Below the pieces are notes generated by a model. That model was not told the origin of the DNA. It did not search any database and worked only from the letters and a program-made list of their open reading frames with translations. Below are positions 1 to 10,070 of a stretch of DNA of 53,432 bases, one piece after another. Within the stretch, counting starts at the first letter, position 1, and each line of letters opens with the position of its first letter. Source of the DNA: an uncultured Verrucomicrobiota bacterium (GTDB lineage Bacteria > Verrucomicrobiota > Kiritimatiellia > RFP12 > UBA3636); contig CASEAR010000032.1 of NCBI GenBank assembly GCA_949285835.1, forward strand, positions 1-53,432, read 5' to 3'. Both the position numbers and the translations under genes were made by a program.

Positions 1-272
1 ATCGTTACTCGTCAGCAATCCTGTAATCGGAACAACCGATTTCCGTCCACATCACTCATTTCATTCGGTGTCCATGCAAATGAACAATAGAAAACGGTCT
101 CTGAATGCTACGGTGTCTTTTCTATTTGACAAACTGCGGAGTGCAAGCCGTGTGTGCGAAGCGCGTTCACTGCGAAGCGCATAGAACAACAAACTTGAAG
201 GTAGTTTTTGTTTACCGTATAATCGGCGTGTTTTGTGTTGCGTTGTGTCGGATTCCTAAATGCGAGGCGATA
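1..272. other. Upstream region of purL, no gene recognised
   Basis: I see no coding region or RNA gene here. The purL reading frame is open from position 105, but the extra N-terminal residues are low-complexity and cysteine-rich, unlike the family. This stretch is therefore probably the purL leader and promoter region. No convincing -35/-10 pair was identified. Confidence 0.5.
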
Positions 273-3200
273 ATGTCAGTCCATTGTTTGAGAGGCGGGG
301 AGGCTTTCCCTGAGTTCAGGAGACGTATTCTTGAGAAATCTGTGGCGGATGCCGTTGGATTCGGCGTCGGCGTGGATGCTGTGTTTGTATACTTTCTCAA
401 TGTCGGAGCGGAACCGCCTGCCGGATATATGCGGATGGCATGCGAATTGCTTTCTGCTGGCGAGGACGTTGGGGCGGATGAGGATGCTTTTTATGTGTCT
501 CCGCGCAAGGGAACGATTTCTCCGTGGTCGTCGAAAGCTACCGATATTTTTCGAAATTGCGGTCTTGGGACGGTGCAGCGTGTGGAGAGGGCTGTGCGCA
601 TGGTTGTGCGGCGCAGATCAGATGGCGCTGCATTGACGGTTGAAGAGCTGCGGCCGGCTCTTGTCATCCTGCATGACAGGATGACAGAAGGCGTGTATTA
701 CGAGATGAGCGATTTGTTCGACATGCGCGAACCGGCGCCGGGGCGGGTTTTTGATGTTCTATCTCGCGGCGCAGACGCTCTCCGTGAGGCCAATATTTCT
801 ATGGGGCTTGCTCTTTCAGAGGATGAAATTGAGTATTTGCGTTCCGCCTATACGGAGGCAGGACGGAATCCCACTGACACGGAACTGGTGATGTTCGGAC
901 AGGTTAATTCGGAGCACTGCCGGCACAAAATATTCAATGCCGGATGGGTTGTGGACGGAAAACCGGAGGAGATGTCGCTCTTTTCAATGATAAGAAACAC
1001 ACATAAAGTGCACCCGGAAGGGACACTTGTTGCGTACGCGGATAATTCCGGTGTCGTTGAGGGGTTTGATTCGTTGAGTTTTGACTGTGATCCGGTTTCG
1101 CACAGGTATCGTTTCCGTCAGGATCGCATGGATATCCTGATGAAGGTGGAGACGCACAATCATCCCACTGCCATATCTCCATTCCCCGGTGCGGCCACAG
1201 GCGTTGGCGGAGAGATTCGCGATGAGGCGGCTACGGGGATCGGTTCGAAGTCGAAGGCCGGTATTTGCGGATTTATTGTTTCGCATTTACGTCTTCCCGG
1301 TTACCGGCTCCCGTGGGAGCGTGAAACATCCGCACCTTCGAGGCTTGCGTCGCCCTTGGCCATAATGACGGAAGGGCCGATCGGGGGAGCTTCCTTCGGC
1401 AATGAGTTTGGCCGTCCTCAGCTGTGCGGTTTTTTCAGAACGTATGAGGAGGAGCGCGGCGGCCGGTCATACGGATACAATAAGCCTGTTATGCTTGCCG
1501 GAGGGATGGGTTTTATCCGAAGGATGATGGTTTCCAAGAAGGATATTCCAGCGGGATCCCTTGTTGTGCAGATCGGCGGTCCTGCAATGCGCATTGGTCT
1601 GGGAGGAGGCGCGGCGTCGTCACTCGCTTCGGGCAACAATGCCGAGGAGCTGGATTTTGATTCCGTGCAGCGCGGAAATGCGGAAATGCAGAGGCGCTGT
1701 CAGGAGGTTATAGACGCGTGCGTGGCACTTGGAGACCGCAATCCGATTCTGTCCATACACGATATCGGAGCTGGAGGGCTTTCGAACGGGTGTCCGGAAC
1801 TGATAGAAAAGACAGGCGGGAAATTTGAATTGCGCGCGGTGCACAACGAGGAACCCTCGATGTCTCCCATGGAGATATGGTGCTGTGAGGCACAGGAACG
1901 GTACGTCCTTGCAGTCCGGCCGGAAGACAGATGCTTGTTTGAGAGTCTGTGCAGGAGGGAACGCTGCCCCGTTGCGTTTATAGGCGTGGCAACTGGTGAC
2001 CACAGACTTGTGCTTGAAGACAGCTTTTTCGGCAACAGGCCGATAGATATGGAGGTGGGCGTCCTCCTCGGCAAACCTCCCAGAATGACGCGAAATGTTT
2101 CGCACGTGAGTTCAAACCTTCCCCCGGTAAAAATTCCGGACGGGGTGACGGCTGCGGATGCATTCAAGCGTGTAATACAGCATCCAGCTGTCGCGGATAA
2201 GACATTTCTTGTCACGATTGCGGACAGAAGCATAACGGGGATGGTTTGCCGGGATCAGATGTGCGGCCCTTACCAGCTGCCGGTGGCGGATTATGCGCTT
2301 ACTGCTACGGGGTATACTGACTATACCGGCTCTGCCATGGCTTGCGGCGAGCGCCCACCGGTGGCGGCTGCAGATGCGCCTGCCTCCGGCAGGCTTGCGG
2401 TTACCGAGGCCATTTTAAATATTGCACCGGCCGGCATATCGCGCATAGGTGATATCAAACTTTCGGCTAACTGGATGTGTGCGTGCGGCGAGGACGGAGA
2501 GGATGCTGCGCTGTTCGATACTGTGAAAGCCGTGGGTATGGAGTTTTGTCCAGCCGTAGGAGTATCAATTCCGGTAGGCAAAGATTCGCTCTCCATGCGA
2601 ACCATGTGGAATGATGCGCAGACCGGGGTTCAGAAGAAGCAAATATCTCCGCTCACGCTTGTGGTAAGCGCATTCTCTCCGGTGTCTGATGTCCGCAAGT
2701 CGGTCACTCCGGATTTGAAGAAGGCAGAGTCTGATCTCGTCTTCGTGGATCTTTCTGCGGCAGGAAATCCGCTTGGCGGCAGTATTTTTGCGCAGACATG
2801 GAATCTGTCCGGCAATGATGTTCCTGACGTAAGCGATCCCGTAGAGGTTCGCACTTTTGTGGAGACGTTATGCACTCTTCTGGCGGAAAAAAAGATCCTC
2901 GCTGCGCACGACAGGTCGGATGGCGGGTTGGCGGCCGCGTTGGCGGAGATGGCGATTTCCGGCGGAGTGTCCTGCACCGCGTGTGTAGACAGCCCGGAGC
3001 GTGACGGCGCTCTGGCTGCGATGTTTACGGAGGGGCCGGGGATGGTTCTCCAGACGCCGGCCGGGTATACGGAGTCTGTTGTAGGCAGGTTGCGCGAGGC
3101 CGGGCTGCGTGTCCGCAGGATTGGACAGGTGATCCCGGAGGCGAAGGAAAAGCGTCTCGAAATAACGTATCCGGACGGCGCTTCATTGTTCTCAATGAAG

Positions 3201-4154
3201 CTCAATGAGATCCGGGCATTGTGGTCGGAAAATTCCGTTAACATGAGGATGCTGCGGGACAATCCTGCGTGCGGCGCGCAGGAGCGTGCAAACGCTGTGA
3301 GTGCGGACGATCCCGGGATGACCTTCAACCTGACGTATGATGCTTCACACCTGCCTTCAGTCTCCGGCTGTGCAAAGCCGGTCATGGCGATTCTCAGGGA
3401 GCAGGGGGTAAATGGGCAAGTTGAAATGGCTGCGGCTTTTTCTCTCGCCGGATTTGAGACGGTCGATGTACACATGACCGATTTACTGAACGGAGATGTC
3501 CGCCTGTCTGATTTTTGCGGACTTGTCGCGTGCGGCGGATTCAGTTACGGCGATGTGCTGGGCGCAGGCTCCGGCTGGGCGAGATCCATCCTGTTCAATG
3601 CCGGGCTGAGGGAGGAGTTTGAAAAATTCTTCAGGCGGCCTGATACGTTCACTCTGGGTGTGTGCAACGGCTGTCAAATGGTTTCGCAGCTGAAGGATAT
3701 CATTCCTGGGGCTGATGGCTGGCCGTCTTTTGCGCACAATCTTTCGGAGCAGTTTGAAGCGCGCTATGTTACTGTGGAGGTCATGGATTCGCCTTCTATT
3801 CTGCTTCGCGGGATGGCCGGATCTCGTATTCCTATCCCTGTTGCCCATGGCGAGGGGCGGGCGGTATTTGCCGCGGGAGACAGCGAACCGGCGCTGGAGG
3901 CGACCTCGCGCGTATGCGTTCGGTACGTGGATAACGGAGGATTCCCCACGGAGCGTTATCCGTTCAATCCCAATGGGTCTGAAGGTGGCGCAACAGGTTT
4001 TACCACGCGCGACGGCCGTGTGACGATAATGATGCCGCATGCCGAGAGGGCATTCCGTTCTGTGCAGCTTTCATGGCGTCCCAGCGGAATATTTGAGGGC
4101 GAAGAGGGACCGTGGATGCGCCTGTTCAGGAATGCAAGGGAGTTTGTCGGCTGA
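273..4154 (+). CDS. purL: Phosphoribosylformylglycinamidine synthase, large single-chain form
   Basis: This enzyme converts FGAR, glutamine and ATP to FGAM in purine biosynthesis, in the cytoplasm. The length (1,293 aa) matches the fused PurL of Gammaproteobacteria and eukaryotes rather than the split PurS/PurL/PurQ form. Domains in order are an N-terminal PurS-like part, a linker, two AIRS-type ATP-binding halves (motifs such as [11 protein letters not shown] and [10 protein letters not shown]-like runs), and a C-terminal glutaminase. The glutaminase nucleophile is Cys1131 in LGVCNGCQ, with His1256 and Glu1258 in PHAERAFR completing the triad. I chose ATG 273 because a GAGG ribosome-binding site lies five bases upstream and the family begins here; the frame is open further upstream from 105. 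The next gene follows after 22 bases. Confidence 0.96.
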   Translation: MSVHCLRGGEAFPEFRRRILEKSVADAVGFGVGVDAVFVYFLNVGAEPPAGYMRMACELLSAGEDVGADEDAFYVSPRKGTISPWSSKATDIFRNCGLGTVQRVERAVRMVVRRRSDGAALTVEELRPALVILHDRMTEGVYYEMSDLFDMREPAPGRVFDVLSRGADALREANISMGLALSEDEIEYLRSAYTEAGRNPTDTELVMFGQVNSEHCRHKIFNAGWVVDGKPEEMSLFSMIRNTHKVHPEGTLVAYADNSGVVEGFDSLSFDCDPVSHRYRFRQDRMDILMKVETHNHPTAISPFPGAATGVGGEIRDEAATGIGSKSKAGICGFIVSHLRLPGYRLPWERETSAPSRLASPLAIMTEGPIGGASFGNEFGRPQLCGFFRTYEEERGGRSYGYNKPVMLAGGMGFIRRMMVSKKDIPAGSLVVQIGGPAMRIGLGGGAASSLASGNNAEELDFDSVQRGNAEMQRRCQEVIDACVALGDRNPILSIHDIGAGGLSNGCPELIEKTGGKFELRAVHNEEPSMSPMEIWCCEAQERYVLAVRPEDRCLFESLCRRERCPVAFIGVATGDHRLVLEDSFFGNRPIDMEVGVLLGKPPRMTRNVSHVSSNLPPVKIPDGVTAADAFKRVIQHPAVADKTFLVTIADRSITGMVCRDQMCGPYQLPVADYALTATGYTDYTGSAMACGERPPVAAADAPASGRLAVTEAILNIAPAGISRIGDIKLSANWMCACGEDGEDAALFDTVKAVGMEFCPAVGVSIPVGKDSLSMRTMWNDAQTGVQKKQISPLTLVVSAFSPVSDVRKSVTPDLKKAESDLVFVDLSAAGNPLGGSIFAQTWNLSGNDVPDVSDPVEVRTFVETLCTLLAEKKILAAHDRSDGGLAAALAEMAISGGVSCTACVDSPERDGALAAMFTEGPGMVLQTPAGYTESVVGRLREAGLRVRRIGQVIPEAKEKRLEITYPDGASLFSMKLNEIRALWSENSVNMRMLRDNPACGAQERANAVSADDPGMTFNLTYDASHLPSVSGCAKPVMAILREQGVNGQVEMAAAFSLAGFETVDVHMTDLLNGDVRLSDFCGLVACGGFSYGDVLGAGSGWARSILFNAGLREEFEKFFRRPDTFTLGVCNGCQMVSQLKDIIPGADGWPSFAHNLSEQFEARYVTVEVMDSPSILLRGMAGSRIPIPVAHGEGRAVFAAGDSEPALEATSRVCVRYVDNGGFPTERYPFNPNGSEGGATGFTTRDGRVTIMMPHAERAFRSVQLSWRPSGIFEGEEGPWMRLFRNAREFVG

Positions 4155-4176
4155 ATTCAGCAAGGAGGCGGATCCA

Positions 4177-5577
4177 GTGTGCCTATGGCCGGAAAAAGAT
4201 TCTATATGGTTTCCGCTGACGGGCGGCGCTGTGCGTGAACCCCGTCTCGAGTTCCTTTCGGGAGCAAGGTGGACGGAGCGCCACGTGCAATGTGTTTGGG
4301 CGGATCCTGCGCTTCGTCCCCGTGTGCTGAAGGCGCAATCCGGGGAAGATGTTGAGGTGATATCGCCGGGGCGGTGGAATCTTTCCGCGGGGCCTGACTT
4401 TTTGGGCGCCGAACTGAAGATTTTATCGAGCGGAGTTATTATCAAGGGCGACGCCGAGGTGCATATCAGACCGTCGGATTGGTCCCGGCACAGGCATTCA
4501 GGCGATCCCGGGTATGCGGAAGTGGTTGCGCATATCACCTGGTTTGACGGATCGCGGCCTGAGGATCTCCCGGAGCATATAGTCTGCATTCCTCTGTGTA
4601 CGCCTGTTTCGTCGAATCGTGCTTTTTCGTTTGATTCCATCGACGTATCGTCGTATCCGCACAGGGACTGGCCAGATTCGGATACGCTGTGCCATTCGAT
4701 TTTGAGGAACGTCGGGGTGGGTGCGGCGCGCAAGCTGCTTGTGTCCGCCGGGGAAAGCCGTATGCGCAGAAAGTCGGCTGGCATGGCGGCGAAGTTGCTT
4801 GAAACTGGGGATGTACGGGAAGTTTTTTTTGAAGAATTCTGCTGTGCATTAGGATACAAAGACAATTCGCAGGCGTTCAGGGATACTGCACGCCGTATTT
4901 CTTTCCCGGCGTTTACAGGCTTTGCCTCTCCTATGGAGCGGTATGCTGCGTTTCTTGCTGCCGGAGGCCTGCTTGAACAGCTTCCGCAGAATGAAGCCGG
5001 CCGTGCCGTCTGGGATACGGCGTGGAGGCTCGGACTGACTTTCCCGGGCGGCGAATCTCCGCCCGAGTGGAAAATGCATGGCATGCGTCCTTCCAATATG
5101 CCTGTGCGCCGGGCTGCAGTTGCCGCTGCGGTTCTGGACGAGCGCATTTATGATGAGATCGTTTCGGTGCCCAGAAATGATTCAAAGGCGTGGTGGAAGC
5201 GCATAATGCGGATATTCCACGATCGTCTGGAACAGGCTGAAGAATTAAAAATATTCGGGCCGTCTCTTGGAAAAGAGCGCATGGCGGCCATCGCGGTCAA
5301 TGTCATATTGCCTCTGCTGATTCTTTCTGATCCTTCATGCGCGGAGTTGTCGGATGCAATTCCTGGTGAAACGTTTAATTCGGTTGCATCAGAAACGCTC
5401 TACCGCCTTTTCGGCCGTGACTTTAATAAATCTCAGATAGCAGATTCCTGTCTCTGTCAGCAGGGATTGTCGGAAATCTGGTCGTCTTTCTGTCTGCAGA
5501 CGCGCGGCGGATGTTTAGACTGCCGGCTTGCGGCGTGTCTTCCCGAACTATTGCATGCGGACTCAAGGGAGAAATAA
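4177..5577 (+). CDS. DUF2851 family protein
   Basis: The roughly 466-aa protein matches the DUF2851 family, whose function is not established. Recognisable family features lie in the first 150 residues: a V-x-x-P-G-x-W-N-x-x-x-G-P-D-F run, then GDAEVHIRPSDW followed by a histidine-rich segment (RHRHS), then a VVAHITW strand. These conserved acidic and histidine residues suggest a metal site, possibly nuclease-like, but that is inference. The start is GTG 4177, preceded by a strong AAGGAGG at 4162-4168 with ideal spacing. The frame is open further upstream inside purL, but nothing supports an earlier start. It lies between purL and the BatD-like gene with only two bases to the latter, so they are likely co-transcribed. 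Confidence 0.82.
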   Translation: MCLWPEKDSIWFPLTGGAVREPRLEFLSGARWTERHVQCVWADPALRPRVLKAQSGEDVEVISPGRWNLSAGPDFLGAELKILSSGVIIKGDAEVHIRPSDWSRHRHSGDPGYAEVVAHITWFDGSRPEDLPEHIVCIPLCTPVSSNRAFSFDSIDVSSYPHRDWPDSDTLCHSILRNVGVGAARKLLVSAGESRMRRKSAGMAAKLLETGDVREVFFEEFCCALGYKDNSQAFRDTARRISFPAFTGFASPMERYAAFLAAGGLLEQLPQNEAGRAVWDTAWRLGLTFPGGESPPEWKMHGMRPSNMPVRRAAVAAAVLDERIYDEIVSVPRNDSKAWWKRIMRIFHDRLEQAEELKIFGPSLGKERMAAIAVNVILPLLILSDPSCAELSDAIPGETFNSVASETLYRLFGRDFNKSQIADSCLCQQGLSEIWSSFCLQTRGGCLDCRLAACLPELLHADSREK

Positions 5578-5579
5578 CG

Positions 5580-6569
5580 GTGTATACGGTGTATAAAAAG
5601 TCTTTTAAATTGTTTTTGTCTCTTTTTAGTTTGTGTTTGGTGCTGTTCGCAGTTTGCGCATCGGCTTCGTTGTTTGCCGCTCCGCTTTCCCGGACAGTAT
5701 CGCAGGACGGTGTGGAAGTAACCGTGACCTTTACTGAAAATGAGGTGTCTCCGGGCAGGGACATCGAACTTGTAATAGACGTTTTCTCTGAGGACGGACC
5801 CGTTGTATCGCTTTCGGAAGACATCAGCGGCAAACTTGAGGGGTTCAGTATTGTCGGAAAGTATTCGGAAAAGCCGTCGTCGGACGGGAACTCAGTGCGG
5901 GAGATACGTCACTACAGACTTATGCCGGTACCGGGGTCCGTGAGATATCGGCTTCGCCCATTGGCCGTGACTGTATCCGGAGAGTCTGGCGGAAAATGGT
6001 TTGCCACGCCTTCCATTGTCCTGCCGCTGTCGCGCCTGCCGGAACTTCCCCATGGAGTGTCTGCCGATATTGATCCCGTTCGTATTGCACCATCTGTACG
6101 TGCGGTGTCTGTCGCCGTGTTTTATGTGGTTATGGCATTGTCAGCGGCAGTTTTGCTGTTTTACATAGTCAGGTATATCCGTTTTAGACGGAAGCTCGCG
6201 GCGATGTCTCCCAAAGAACGTGCCTTTTGGGAGCTTGACAGACTTTTGCAGAAGAAACTTCCTGAAAACGGCAGGATAAAAGAATTCTATTTTGAACTGA
6301 CCTTGGTTGTCCGGCGCTACATAGAGCGGGCATATGGCATTAGAGCGCCGGAGCGTACAACAGAGGAGTTCATTGCTGAGGCGTTGCAAACTGATTCCTT
6401 TAACAAGGCTCAAATACCCGCTTTAAAGAATTTTCTTTCTGCAGCTGATCTTGTTAAGTTTGCTAACGCAGCTGCCGACACTGCAGCAGTTTCCACGGCG
6501 GTTTCTGCTGCACGCAGTTACATTGAAGGTGACGTTCCTGTTTGCATTGTATCGGGAGGGAAAGTATGA
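5580..6569 (+). CDS. BatD/DUF4381-like membrane protein
   Basis: The ~329-aa protein has an N-terminal signal sequence (hydrophobic core about residues 10-30), a beta-rich extracytoplasmic region, one transmembrane helix (about 177-199), and a cytoplasmic C-terminal domain. That last domain carries the pattern YFELTLVVRRYIERAYGIRAPERTTEEF in two parts, typical of BatD and DUF4381 proteins. Such proteins occur beside vWA-domain BatA/BatB proteins, exactly as here, and may act in envelope stress or in assembly with MoxR ATPases. The start is GTG 5580 (AAGGGAGA just upstream); GTG 5589 is an alternative. The stop overlaps the ATG of the next gene. The usual MoxR ATPase and DUF58 genes are not in this window. 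Confidence 0.75.
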   Translation: MYTVYKKSFKLFLSLFSLCLVLFAVCASASLFAAPLSRTVSQDGVEVTVTFTENEVSPGRDIELVIDVFSEDGPVVSLSEDISGKLEGFSIVGKYSEKPSSDGNSVREIRHYRLMPVPGSVRYRLRPLAVTVSGESGGKWFATPSIVLPLSRLPELPHGVSADIDPVRIAPSVRAVSVAVFYVVMALSAAVLLFYIVRYIRFRRKLAAMSPKERAFWELDRLLQKKLPENGRIKEFYFELTLVVRRYIERAYGIRAPERTTEEFIAEALQTDSFNKAQIPALKNFLSAADLVKFANAAADTAAVSTAVSAARSYIEGDVPVCIVSGGKV

Positions 6570-7591
6570 ACCACCTTGTATTTGAAAGTCCCTGGGCTTT
6601 TGCATTTCTAGTTCCGCTTTTTTTTGCGATTTACCGGGTTTTCCGCAGGTCTCTGAGCGGAAAATTTCCAATTTTCCCTAGAGCGGCTGAACTATCTGGA
6701 AAAAAATCATACCGTCAGACGATGATTCCGCCGATTCTTTTTTTTGTTGGCATGTTGCTGCTTGTAATTGCCGCTGCGCGCCCGGTCACGCTGTTGTCGC
6801 AGACAAAGCGCACGGCGGACGCAATTGCCATAGAAATGACGATAGACATATCAGGATCAATGGAGTCCCTGGATTTTGCAACAGCAGTTAATCCCGGCAA
6901 AACAAGGCTTGACGTCGTCAAAGAAACTTTCTCGGAGTTCGTTTCAAAACGTCCCGACGACCTGATCGGCATTGTGACGTTCGGCGGATATGCAACTACC
7001 AGAGCGCCGCTTACTACGGACCACGAAGCTCTTGTGGAAATGCTCGAATCCGTGTACGTTCCGGGAGCTAGGAAGGGGGATATGGCTTCAAGAGAGGAAA
7101 CGCTTACTGCCATGGGCGATGGATTGGCAATGGCGTGCGCACGGCTTAATTCTGCCACGAATATGCAAAGCCGTATAGTCATACTGCTGAGCGATGGCGC
7201 GTCCAACTACGGTATTGTAAGTCCGGACGAAGCGTCATCTCTGGCACGACAGCTGGGCATAAAGGTGTACACCATAGGCATCGGGTCACCCGGCGGCATG
7301 TCGCCTGTTTCTTTCGGCGGGTTTCGTCTGAATATTCCGTCCCGCTCTGAATTTGATGAGGAGGGACTGCGAAAAATTGCGGATAATACGGGCGGACGCT
7401 ATTTTAACGTGACATCCGAACAAGAGATGGAAAAGGCGCTTGAAGAAATCGACGCTCTGCAGAAAACGCGAATTGAAGAGTCTGTGTATAAATCGGCGCA
7501 GGAATATTACGCCTCATTTCTGTGGCCAGGACTGCTTTGTGCGCTTGCAGGCACGCTTTTCCCGGTGAGGATTGCGAAGGGTGTCGTATGA
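6566..7591 (+). CDS. BatA-like von Willebrand factor A domain membrane protein
   Basis: The 341-aa inner-membrane protein has two N-terminal hydrophobic segments (about residues 9-24 and 53-71), a vWA domain, and a C-terminal hydrophobic segment. The metal-ion-dependent adhesion site is intact: Asp94, Ser96 and Ser98 in DISGS, plus downstream TT and SDGAS elements. Proteins of this type (BatA, Aerotolerance family) work with BatD-like partners and a MoxR AAA ATPase. The ATG at 6566 overlaps the previous stop (ATGA) and is preceded by GGGAGGG. The 3' end overlaps the next start in the same way, so translation of the three genes is probably coupled. Confidence 0.85.
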   Translation: MNHLVFESPWAFAFLVPLFFAIYRVFRRSLSGKFPIFPRAAELSGKKSYRQTMIPPILFFVGMLLLVIAAARPVTLLSQTKRTADAIAIEMTIDISGSMESLDFATAVNPGKTRLDVVKETFSEFVSKRPDDLIGIVTFGGYATTRAPLTTDHEALVEMLESVYVPGARKGDMASREETLTAMGDGLAMACARLNSATNMQSRIVILLSDGASNYGIVSPDEASSLARQLGIKVYTIGIGSPGGMSPVSFGGFRLNIPSRSEFDEEGLRKIADNTGGRYFNVTSEQEMEKALEEIDALQKTRIEESVYKSAQEYYASFLWPGLLCALAGTLFPVRIAKGVV

Positions 7592-8358
7592 CTGAGCCCG
7601 GTGTCGCGGCGGAACGCGACGGAATAAGGCTGCAAAAACTCCTTGAAAGAGCAGGGCTGTGTTCCCGAAGGGGTGCAGCCGAATTTCTCCGCGGCGGGAT
7701 TGTCACGGTGAACGGACAGGTCGTGCGCGAACCCGGATTCAGAGTGCTTGCCGGCGATCTTGTCGCTGTAGATGGCTTGTCGATTGACAGTATTTTAATT
7801 TCAACCAGGCCGCGTACGCTGATGTTGAACAAACCCCGGGGACTGCTGTGCTCTGTTTCATCCGGTCAGGGGGCAACTATCTATGAATGCCTGCATGGAA
7901 TAAAAGAACGCATCGTGCCAGCCGGGCGGCTTGATAAAGAATCGGAAGGACTGTTGATACTTTCCAACGACGGTGAACTCATAAACAGGATTACTCATCC
8001 GTCTTTCGGACACTGTAAGGAATATCTGGTTACCGCGTCTGGAAAACTTTCCTCGTCTATCCTGCGTAAGCTGAATTCTTCTTTTCAAATTGACGGATAC
8101 AGAACTCGTCCAGCAAATGTCATGATCGTCGGCGAATTACATGCAATGCGTGATATTCCGCGATTTCTGCTCAGCTTCACATTACATGAAGGCCGAAACA
8201 GACAAATACGAAAGATGTGCGAAATGTGCGGGCTCAGGGTGGAACGGCTGCTTCGAACGGCTATAAATTCCCTGCGGCTTCCCGCAGATCTTGGTTCCGG
8301 CCATTGGCGGGACCTGTCAAGGGATGACATGCTGGATCTTGAGAGGTTTCCGCAGTAG
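7588..8358 (+). CDS. rluB: 23S rRNA pseudouridine synthase, RluB/RsuA family
   Basis: The 256-aa protein has an S4 RNA-binding domain at residues 10-60 (RLQKLLERAGLCSRR), then the RsuA-type catalytic domain. The catalytic aspartate is Asp116 in GRLDKESEGLLILSNDG, and the C-terminal GRNRQIRKMCEMCG motif is typical of RluB/RluE/RluF/RsuA. RluB modifies position 2605 of 23S rRNA in E. coli; the exact target here cannot be read from the sequence. Normally the segment after the Asp reads D/T-T/S-x-G; Glu-Ser-Glu-Gly here is a mild variant. ATG 7588 overlaps the upstream stop. It is the last gene of this plus-strand run. Confidence 0.88.
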   Translation: MTEPGVAAERDGIRLQKLLERAGLCSRRGAAEFLRGGIVTVNGQVVREPGFRVLAGDLVAVDGLSIDSILISTRPRTLMLNKPRGLLCSVSSGQGATIYECLHGIKERIVPAGRLDKESEGLLILSNDGELINRITHPSFGHCKEYLVTASGKLSSSILRKLNSSFQIDGYRTRPANVMIVGELHAMRDIPRFLLSFTLHEGRNRQIRKMCEMCGLRVERLLRTAINSLRLPADLGSGHWRDLSRDDMLDLERFPQ

Positions 8359-8402
8359 ACCTGTTAGTCGATCCAGTCCTCTAAATTTCCGCATTATGAT
8401 AA

Positions 8403-8417
8403 GCGCCAGATTGGCGC
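8403..8417. terminator. Short hairpin 45 bases after rluB
   Basis: GCGCCA and TGGCGC form a 6-bp stem around a 3-base loop. It is the first stem-loop downstream of the rluB stop and may help end the plus-strand operon. No T-run follows, so intrinsic termination is not assured. Confidence 0.3.
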
Positions 8418-8510
8418 AGGATAGGGCGTATTGTACGTGGTGAGAAATAAACGGGCTTGCCGTAATCAATTATTCAGACGTTTTCGTTTCAGCTTGATAA
8501 GCGGAACTAT

Positions 8511-8527
8511 GCGGCAGAGCCTGCCGC
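8511..8527. repeat. Hairpin GCGGCAG-AGC-CTGCCGC
   Basis: A perfect 7-bp stem with a 3-base loop sits in the convergent intergenic space. The arms share the GCGGCAG/CTGCCGC core with the larger hairpin at 30507-30540. Both could belong to a REP-like family, although two copies do not prove that. Confidence 0.45.
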
Positions 8528-9017
8528 TATGCAAAATCTGCGGCTTGTTCATTTTGAGCTTGCGTGCATTTAAAAAATGTGCGTGCATTACATAAGGTTG
8601 TGCTGTAGTAAATCGAGACTTTTTTTCCTCGTGGCAAGTATCCGGCGGACATCTGAAAACAATTGGCATGGCAGGTCGAACAAGGCGGTGCCGCTTCTTG
8701 GCTCCCGCCACGCTACTGAGTTTTTTCATCGTGCAGTTCCGAGCTTCAACTTGCTCCATATGTCGTTCAAGAGAAGCTCCCACTTTCACTGGAAAACGAG
8801 TTTTTAGATGCCGTACGACTGTCTTCTGCATCGACATATTATGGCAACTTCCGTGCTCAGTTTATTATGTACTCATCTCCAGCCTTTTTACACACATCTG
8901 CTTGGGGAATAATAGAACATATGCGTTTGAGGATCGTCAGTGTTCTTTCAGCATCTGCTGTTCCTGCAGATGCGTCCTTTTCATGGCCGTTAAAATGCAA
9001 AAGCATGACACTTCGTT

Positions 9018-9728
9018 TCAGGGAAGATTCCAATCCGGCTGAGTTTTTTTCCATAAATCAGCATCAAACGGAGCGCGTCTGTTGGGACAGTGCTCACGGT
9101 GACACAAACGGCACGTAGCAAAGTCATGCTCTGCCGCGAATATGACGCCTGAAGTGCTTTTGTAGGGGAGCATAAGCATTGAATCAGTTAGAACGACGCC
9201 GATGTTCTCAGTTACGATACCGCCAAGAAGCTGTCCGAAAAGCTTTGTTTGTTCGTTAATCGGCCAAACCGACGCGTCGCCGGAACCTGGCGCCATCCAG
9301 GATATCTTTGGAATGCTGTACCGGCGTTTTATTTCGGAATGCATGAATTCGACGGCCTGGTGCAGCATAGAAAGGCGCAATTCTTCGAGCCAGAAACGTT
9401 CAAGCGGCTCTGCCGTATCTTCGAGATTTCTGGTCTCTGTTCCGCACGTCGCACAGTAGGCGAAAAGTCGTTTTCTTTCGCCAAGCTGATGTCCCATAAC
9501 CCTGCTCTTGAGAGGGACACCGTCAACGACTACGGTATCTTCAGTAATTTCGTCCACTGTGCAGTCTCGGTATATCGCCTTGGGCTGTCCGGATGATTCC
9601 ACTTTTGAAAGCAGGTTTTCCCACGATTTACAAAGTTCACGGTCATCCTTAGGCAAATGTATCCGCGCAGCCAGCTTATCGCCATCCAGATGGAATGGTA
9701 TCTTGTCAAGTACTATGCATTTACTCAT
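9018..9728 (-). CDS. Stand-alone homologue of the B12-dependent methionine synthase activation domain
   Basis: The 236-aa protein resembles the C-terminal activation (SAM-binding) domain of MetH and the free-standing versions often found with corrinoid methyltransferases. It shows a YCATCGTE run, an APGSGDASVWP loop in place of the usual SPG-gd-W-pl motif, then MLMLPYKSTSG. It ends with a cysteine-rich CRLCHREHCPNRRAPF segment that may bind metal or an Fe-S cluster. The likely role is reductive reactivation of a cobalamin protein, by inference from the family. No methyltransferase or corrinoid protein is adjacent. The start is ATG 9728, with a weak AGGTG upstream; the frame is open further upstream (to 9833), but the family motif ILDKIPF begins at 9728. 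Confidence 0.8.
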   Translation of the reverse strand: MSKCIVLDKIPFHLDGDKLAARIHLPKDDRELCKSWENLLSKVESSGQPKAIYRDCTVDEITEDTVVVDGVPLKSRVMGHQLGERKRLFAYCATCGTETRNLEDTAEPLERFWLEELRLSMLHQAVEFMHSEIKRRYSIPKISWMAPGSGDASVWPINEQTKLFGQLLGGIVTENIGVVLTDSMLMLPYKSTSGVIFAAEHDFATCRLCHREHCPNRRAPFDADLWKKTQPDWNLP

Positions 9729-10070
9729 TAAGCACCTGTTTCTTTTGTGCCTTGCTGTTTCTGAAAATTCTTTTATTTTATACATGCAGGACGGCAGTTG
9801 AACGCCTGCCGCCGCACACAACCGGCCACTCACCAGAGTACATGTACCACCTTATTTTTTCAATGAAATTAATTTGTTGTGCAGATATGCAGTGCATAAA
9901 GAAGAAAGAGGGGGGGTATATTTCTCTTGTGTTCAACATGTTAAAGCAGCCTTGATCTTGCTGTCGTGTTTAGTATGCCGAGGAATGGCATGAAGCTCGA
10001 AGTAGACATACAGGAGGTGCGCGGTCATGGAAGGACTTGCGAACAAATACTGAATTTTCGGGACGCGGCA
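9729..10070. other. Intergenic region between two minus-strand genes
   Basis: About 340 bases contain no supported gene. Upstream of the MetH-like gene there is a 10-bp palindrome (GTACATGTAC, 9838-9847), which could be an operator, but nothing else supports that. I saw no cobalamin riboswitch features such as a recognisable B12 box. Confidence 0.4.

Larger units (their letters stand above)
8359..9017. other. Convergent intergenic region, no convincing gene
   Basis: About 660 bases separate the plus-strand rluB and the minus-strand MetH-like gene. Small open frames occur on both strands (for example a 123-codon one on the minus strand, 8466-8837), but none has a recognisable domain or ribosome-binding site. 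I see two compact hairpins, GCGCCA/TGGCGC at 8403-8417 and GCGGCAG/CTGCCGC at 8511-8527. There is also a short direct repeat, GCGTGCATT, around 8562-8590. Neither hairpin has a T-tract, so they are not classical terminators. Confidence 0.5.

Noticed and set aside
2630-3475. 281-codon minus-strand open frame
   Set aside because: It is antisense to purL, which has full family similarity; a shadow frame with no domain.
4071-5147. 358-codon minus-strand open frame
   Set aside because: Antisense to the DUF2851 gene, Arg/Ser/Pro-rich, with no family features.
8562-8590. Short direct repeat of GCGTGCATT
   Set aside because: Only two copies, no regular spacing or flanking element; not a CRISPR or attachment site.
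9729-10070. Possible cobalamin riboswitch upstream of the MetH-like gene or BtuF-like gene
   Set aside because: I could not see a B12-box or the expected multi-stem arrangement near either gene.
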